Positions 58,971 to 64,000 of a stretch of DNA of 64,000 nucleotides are shown here, one piece after another. Every line of letters begins with the position of its first letter. The stretch's first letter is position 1. The notes below the pieces were generated by a model, which saw nothing but the letters and a program-made list of their open reading frames with translations, was not told the origin of the DNA and made no database searches. The translations under genes were made by a program, and so were the position numbers. The DNA comes from an uncultured Victivallales bacterium (GTDB lineage: Bacteria; Verrucomicrobiota; Lentisphaeria; Oligosphaerales; JAFGRS01): the NCBI GenBank assembly GCA_903837355.1, contig CAILUI010000217.1, positions 19,867 to 83,866 of the forward strand. The letters are read 5' to 3'.

Positions 58971-60902
58971 ATGACAGGCGCAACCATGCGGATGATCTGG
59001 GCAACTGCCTCCTGCCTGGCGGCGGCGGGCGCCGCCGAACCGGAGAGAGCCGCAGCTCCCCTCCCCGCCTGGGACTTCCGCTTCCGGGACTTCCTGATCG
59101 CGGCCTGGAATCCGCCGGCCGCGACGGCGGCCGAGTACGAGGCCTACCGGGCGGCCGGCTTCAACGTGGTCATGAGCCCACGCTACGCGTTTCCCGAGGC
59201 GGCACTGGACCTGGCACAGAAGGTCGGCCTCAACGTCCTGGTGGACACCTACACGCCCAACGACCGGCCCTGGGGCGGCACGGCAGGGCCCTACGCCCCG
59301 CATCCCACGCACCATCCCGCCACCTTGCCGGAGTTGCGCTGGCTGCACGCACGCTACGGACAGCATGCCGCCCTGGCCGGGTACCTGCTCGGCGACGACT
59401 ACGGCGCCCTGCCCGCCGAACTCGTGGAAACCACACGCTTCCTGCGCGAGAACGCACCGCACCTCTTCCCCTGGATCTGCCAGAATGTGATGACGGCGGA
59501 GAGCCTGGCGGCGGCGGGGAACCCCATCCAGGACCCGCAGATCTACCCGACCCTGTACGAAGCCGACTGGCCCGTGGAGGAGCAGTGCTACCGGTACTGC
59601 CAACAGTTGCGCAAACTCCGCGACGGCTGCCGGCGCTATGGCCTGACGCCCTGGCCCATGTTCAACGTCTGCGGCGTCGAGAGCGACTCGCTGCTGCGCT
59701 TCCAGGTCTACGCCGCGCTGGCGTACGGTGCGCAGGGACTGTGGTACTTCACCTATGCTGACGGCCTCCGCAAAGGCAGCGGCGGCGACACCGCCGAACA
59801 GGTGCGCCAGGCGCTGCTGCCGACCTGGCACGATGCCGCCGCGGCGAATCGGCGGGTAGCCGCCTACGGCCCGCGGCTGCTGGGGCGCCAGTGCGCGGGA
59901 GTGGTGCAGAGCAGCCCGGGCGTGGCGCGGGGCGGCCTGCCGACGGCAACGGGTCTGGTTGCCGGCCTCAGCGACGGACTGCTCGCGGGCGTCCTCACCA
60001 AGGGCGGCGAACCGCCTCTCCTGCTGGTGGTGGACACCCGCACCAGCAAGCTGCGGGACGCGACCCCCGCACGGCAGGTTGAGGTGCGACTCCATGCCGC
60101 CGTGACCCGCATTGACGTGATCTCGGAGAACGGCACGACAGCAGTGACAGGGCCCGTGGCGCAGCTCTCCCTGCGCGGCGGCGAAGGCCTGCTGCTGGCG
60201 CTGCAGGGCGCCGGCCTTGAGGGGCTCTGCACAGCCCTTGAACAACCCGCGAACCAGGGGTCGCTCCAGGCCCCGCGGGCGGACGGGCTGATCCTGCAGG
60301 TCCCCTTTGACGAGGGTACCGGCGACGTCGCCCACGACCGCAGCGGCATGGGCTTCGATCTTGCCTTGAGAGGTGTCCAGTGGGTCGACGGGCGTTCCGG
60401 CAAGGCCGCCCGTCTCGCGGGCCGCGGCAGCTTCGGCCGGCGCCTCGAGACCGACCTCCACGCCAGTGACGCCATGACCCTCGCCGCCTGGGTCCGGCCG
60501 GGATACCCCGCCGCGGGCTATGGACCGGTCGTCTACATCGGCGGCGGCCAGGTCGATCGCCTCGAGTTTGGCTTCGGCCCGGACAACCTCTACCCCGTGC
60601 TCTCAGATCACACCGAACACTCGGGCGCTCAACTCTATGTTGCCGGTATGAAGGGGCTGATCCCCGAAGGCACCTGGGGCCACATCGCCGTCTGTGCCGG
60701 ACCCGAGGGCGCCGTAGCCTATGTCAACGGCAAGCCGGCGGCGCGGTCCACCTTCCGCGGCCGTTTCGACTTCGGCCCGACCGACGTCCTGGTCGGCGTG
60801 CGCGGCACCGAGGAGTACGACGGTGACATCAGCGATCTGCGCCTCTGGAACCGCTGCCTGAGCGCCGCCGAGATCGCGGTCCTGGCGGCGGGCCCGCCGT
60901 GA
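58971..60902 (+). CDS. Secreted GH-like barrel with C-terminal LamG/ConA-like domain
   Basis: Signal MIWATASCLAAAGAA; C-term LILQVPFDEGTGDVAHDRSGMGFDLAL...DAMTLAAWVRPGY...GTWGHIAVCAGPEGAVAYVNGKPA...DISDLRLWNRCLSAAEIAVL. Confidence 0.8.
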   Translation: MTGATMRMIWATASCLAAAGAAEPERAAAPLPAWDFRFRDFLIAAWNPPAATAAEYEAYRAAGFNVVMSPRYAFPEAALDLAQKVGLNVLVDTYTPNDRPWGGTAGPYAPHPTHHPATLPELRWLHARYGQHAALAGYLLGDDYGALPAELVETTRFLRENAPHLFPWICQNVMTAESLAAAGNPIQDPQIYPTLYEADWPVEEQCYRYCQQLRKLRDGCRRYGLTPWPMFNVCGVESDSLLRFQVYAALAYGAQGLWYFTYADGLRKGSGGDTAEQVRQALLPTWHDAAAANRRVAAYGPRLLGRQCAGVVQSSPGVARGGLPTATGLVAGLSDGLLAGVLTKGGEPPLLLVVDTRTSKLRDATPARQVEVRLHAAVTRIDVISENGTTAVTGPVAQLSLRGGEGLLLALQGAGLEGLCTALEQPANQGSLQAPRADGLILQVPFDEGTGDVAHDRSGMGFDLALRGVQWVDGRSGKAARLAGRGSFGRRLETDLHASDAMTLAAWVRPGYPAAGYGPVVYIGGGQVDRLEFGFGPDNLYPVLSDHTEHSGAQLYVAGMKGLIPEGTWGHIAVCAGPEGAVAYVNGKPAARSTFRGRFDFGPTDVLVGVRGTEEYDGDISDLRLWNRCLSAAEIAVLAAGPP

Positions 60903-60948
60903 GTGCAGCCCTCGCCGCACACAGCCCCGAGCCGCGTACCAGGTGCTG

Positions 60949-63900
60949 TCACCACGTCAGGGCTTGCCCGTAGCCCGTACCGGAGAGGGCCTGCAGCGTC
61001 CCCCAGGCGCCCGCCTGCGGCAGCACCGTGGCCCGCAGGCTGAGCGCGCCAGCGGCCGGATCGGCCGGATCACCCACCAGGCTGAGCACGGCAACCGCGC
61101 CGCTGCGCCGGCCACGAACGCTGTAGGCGTAGTGCACGCCGTTGGACAGCGTCAGCACTGCCGTGCCGGTGAGGTTGCGACTGCCCTGCCCCAGTTGCAG
61201 GGCCAGGGTCCAGGAGCCGTCCATGGGCGCCGAGATGGGCAGGGCGACGAGGTCGGCGACCGGCGTCGTGACCCCACTGACTCTCACGCTGCCGGTCATG
61301 GGGCCGCCGAGTTGCCGCGTCGCGGCCGCCAGGCTCAGCTTCAGGGCCAGGTTCACGCGGGTGTTCCCGGCGGCGTCGGCACCCTGCACGGCAAGCGTCG
61401 CCAGCGGGGCGCCGCCGACGGCCCTGACGCTGCCACGAATGGGCATCGTGACCGCGGTCGCCTTCGCCACGGTGTAGGTGGCGCTGCCGGTCAGCCTGCC
61501 CCGCGCGTCATGCACCAGGCTCATGGCCAACGGCTTGCCGGCCACGGTCAGGGCATAGCTTCCGGTCAGATCCCACAGCCCCCGTCCGGCCGCCGCCTGC
61601 ACGACGTCGGTCACTGCCAGGAACTCCCCCACGGGCGCGGCCAGCGTGCTGGGCACAGACAGCGCGCTGGCGGGATCGGTGCCGGCGCGGTACTCGTGCA
61701 GGGTGGAGGCGCCATCACCGTCGAAGTCACCCCAGGGCAGAACATCGGCGAAGCCGACGATGGCGTCGTGGGCTTCGGCGTTGATGACGCGGGCCTCGTA
61801 CCAGTCCGGCACCCCGTCGCCATCCGTGTCGGTCGTCAGCAACGGCACCGTGGTCTGCGCCTCGGCGACGATGGCCTTGCCGACCTCGGTGAGGAGAGAC
61901 CCGGCCTGGATCTCCGTGTTACCCACCGCGTCGCGAGCCACGGCGTAGAAGGCGTAGGTGTGGCCGCGCTCGCCCGCGAATACCGCCTCGGAGCCGGTGG
62001 TATCGGTCTGCCAGGGCTCAAAGTCACCGCCGTCGGTCGAGACATAGACGCTGTAGCTGGCGATGCCCGAACCGCCCACGTCGTCCGCACCGCCCCAGCG
62101 TACCGGGAAGAATGGCCAGGCGCTGACCGCCGGCAACGACTCGACGGCACCCTCCGGCGCCCCCGCGTCGATGGTGTTCAGCCAGGCCAGCGTGTCGATC
62201 GGAGCATTGTAGTCGAAGACGATGCTGGCGTGTTCCTCGAAGCGCGTCCCGGTCGGCAGGTCCGCTTTGGGCCGGACGCTGTAGGAGACGCTGCCGTCAC
62301 CCTCTGGCGCCGTGACATTCGGCGGCAGGAAGCCGACCAGCGGATCCGGCGTGGGCTGGCGCGTCAGGGGGTCCAGTGACGTGAACCGCCAGGTGATCTC
62401 ACCGGTTGCGGAATTCAGGCCCGCATCGATGTCCAGGATCAGGTTGTCCTCGGGGCGCATGTCGACCTGTTCCCTGAAGGTGGACAACCCCGACGGCGGC
62501 GTGACCGTCCGCTCGCGCCCAAGCACCATCCGGCCGAAGCTGAACGAGGCCAGGTCCACGATGGCCGGATTCAGGCGGTCGGTAATCACGACCGTTCCGG
62601 CCGGGGCGCTGGCTGCAGCCCGATTCTCGAAGGTCACCGTGTAGTCCAGCAGCTTACCGGCAGGGATGGAACGCGCCGCGCCCGGCCCGGCGATGCCGTA
62701 CTTGTCGTTGGGGTCGTCACTCGCCACCACCTCGACCCCGAACCAGGTGAACTTGCTCGTCGTGTCCTTGCTGCCCTTGCCGACGGGTATCCAGGCGCCG
62801 GCGTCGAAGCTCGCCGCCAGCTTGACATTAACGTGGCCCCGCCAGACGCCGTAGATGTAACCGTCCTCCTTCACCACGGTGGACAGCGAGTCGTAGCGGT
62901 AGTGCGTGTTCCAGACGTTGATGGCCCCATCGGTCAAGCCGAGCGAGCCGACAGTGCCGCGCGGGTCGGGAGCGATGGTGACGTCTACCGTCGAAAGGGC
63001 GACCCCGCCACCCATGATGTAGCCCCAGGTCCCCGTGCCGCCGCCGTTATCGACGGTCAGGGAGAAGGGTGCCTGGCCGCCCTCGCGGACCCGGCCTGGC
63101 GCGGCAAGGGAAATGTTGAGCTGTTTCGTGACCCAACTGCCGACCATCCCCTGCTGCTGCTGCACCAGGAAATCAAGGCTCGGTCGAGTTCCGCCGCGCG
63201 GTCCCGCTGGGACGGCGCGGGCTGGCTCGAGGTGCAGGCTCGCCGGCCCCGGGGGGAGCCCGGAGAGATCGAACTCGGCCCGCAGCACGGTCGAGTTGGT
63301 GACCTCAACCCGGTTGGCCTGGCGGATCGTCACGCCATCGGACGCGGTTAGCGTACAGCGTGGCGTCGGCGCCAACTGCCCCCCCACGAAGACGATCCAG
63401 AACAGCCCCCCGGCCGGCGCTTCGCGCGGGCTGTAGTCGACGATCTCGAAGCCCAGATGGCGCGCCGAGAGCGTGAAGGGCTGCGCCGCGCCGGCGTCGA
63501 GGGCTCGGCAGAACACGGTCACATAGCAGGGGGCACCGACGGCAGCCGTCGCGGGCAGAAGAGCGCGTACGGTGAGCGCACCCCGGTCTCCCGGTAAGTC
63601 ACGCGCGTCATAGTCTGATGGGGTGGGAAGGCGGCCGCGCGCGACATAGACTTCCACTTGGCTCGTGACCGCCAAACGCGTCAGTGTGGCCTGCGTGTCC
63701 TTGCCGGCACCGGGGACGACCTTAAACCAGTGCGACTGGCCGGCGGCGGTGAACTGGCGGTCGAGGCCGGCGGCGCCGAGCGCCAACTCCGGCAGGTCGA
63801 GGTCCACCGGCGTCTCCGAGAGCCCGGCGTTGTTGGCACGGTTGCGGCCCTCGAAGACGTCGCCGCGCGAGTTGGCTTCGACCTGGTAGCGGTAGCGACC

Positions 63901-64000
63901 GATGACGCCGCCGGGTATGCGTACCTCAGCGCTCAGCCCCAGTTCCTGCCCCGGCCCGAGTGCGGCACCGTGGCCCACCAGAACGGTCCCGACCTCCAGC
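60949..64000 (-). CDS. Large extracellular protein with CARDB/DUF11-like repeats and Ca-binding DTDGDGVPDWYE motif (runs off the right edge)
   Basis: Open frame to the window end; AAASAPAGTVVITDRLNPAIVDLASFSFG (DUF11-like); SSYSVYVSTDGGDFEPWQTDTTGSEAVFAGERGHTYAFYAVARD; TDTDGDGVPDWYEARV. Confidence 0.85.
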   Translation of the reverse strand, partial: LEVGTVLVGHGAALGPGQELGLSAEVRIPGGVIGRYRYQVEANSRGDVFEGRNRANNAGLSETPVDLDLPELALGAAGLDRQFTAAGQSHWFKVVPGAGKDTQATLTRLAVTSQVEVYVARGRLPTPSDYDARDLPGDRGALTVRALLPATAAVGAPCYVTVFCRALDAGAAQPFTLSARHLGFEIVDYSPREAPAGGLFWIVFVGGQLAPTPRCTLTASDGVTIRQANRVEVTNSTVLRAEFDLSGLPPGPASLHLEPARAVPAGPRGGTRPSLDFLVQQQQGMVGSWVTKQLNISLAAPGRVREGGQAPFSLTVDNGGGTGTWGYIMGGGVALSTVDVTIAPDPRGTVGSLGLTDGAINVWNTHYRYDSLSTVVKEDGYIYGVWRGHVNVKLAASFDAGAWIPVGKGSKDTTSKFTWFGVEVVASDDPNDKYGIAGPGAARSIPAGKLLDYTVTFENRAAASAPAGTVVITDRLNPAIVDLASFSFGRMVLGRERTVTPPSGLSTFREQVDMRPEDNLILDIDAGLNSATGEITWRFTSLDPLTRQPTPDPLVGFLPPNVTAPEGDGSVSYSVRPKADLPTGTRFEEHASIVFDYNAPIDTLAWLNTIDAGAPEGAVESLPAVSAWPFFPVRWGGADDVGGSGIASYSVYVSTDGGDFEPWQTDTTGSEAVFAGERGHTYAFYAVARDAVGNTEIQAGSLLTEVGKAIVAEAQTTVPLLTTDTDGDGVPDWYEARVINAEAHDAIVGFADVLPWGDFDGDGASTLHEYRAGTDPASALSVPSTLAAPVGEFLAVTDVVQAAAGRGLWDLTGSYALTVAGKPLAMSLVHDARGRLTGSATYTVAKATAVTMPIRGSVRAVGGAPLATLAVQGADAAGNTRVNLALKLSLAAATRQLGGPMTGSVRVSGVTTPVADLVALPISAPMDGSWTLALQLGQGSRNLTGTAVLTLSNGVHYAYSVRGRRSGAVAVLSLVGDPADPAAGALSLRATVLPQAGAWGTLQALSGTGYGQALTW

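Noticed and set aside
60943-62379. 478-aa plus-strand ORF
   Set aside because: Antisense to the large CARDB/DUF11-like surface protein.

Overview
High-GC bacterial window with no rRNA, tRNA, CRISPR array or phage module seen. Taxonomy cannot be fixed from sequence alone; the many sulfatase-, Gfo/Idh/MocA-, DUF6785- and glycoside-hydrolase-like genes suggest an uncultivated PVC-, Armatimonadota- or Hydrogenedentota-like lineage (weak inference). Housekeeping genes are proS, rsmD, exbB/exbD, nnr, yebC and proB with a proA homologue. There is a MacAB-TolC-type efflux operon, an M48 protease with LemA, and a polysaccharide-catabolism-like block at about 46.5-61 kb (GH78-like, nucleoside hydrolase, DUF/GH-like, Gfo/Idh, YetA/PL26-like, LamG-containing). 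The most unusual structure is at 49.36-50.55 kb. A four-helix-bundle (S23/IVP, Avd-like fold) gene is bracketed by three short-period tandem arrays built from one GGTGAAC-type heptad. In the main 39-copy 14-bp array, half of each unit (GGTGAAC) is invariant while the other half varies, and the array polarity flips next to the gene. A smaller inverted pair of 8-bp CGTGA arrays lies at 4.96-5.06 kb without a gene. Other observations are a TetR N-terminal remnant with its palindrome, whose core matches an operator-like site ahead of the efflux operon; a ProA homologue lacking the catalytic Cys; an SGNH-esterase/acyl-CoA-synthetase-like fusion; a head-to-head pair of truncated FGE-like and caspase/C13-like pseudogenes; and an AbrB-PIN toxin-antitoxin pair with a palindrome abutting the antitoxin start.
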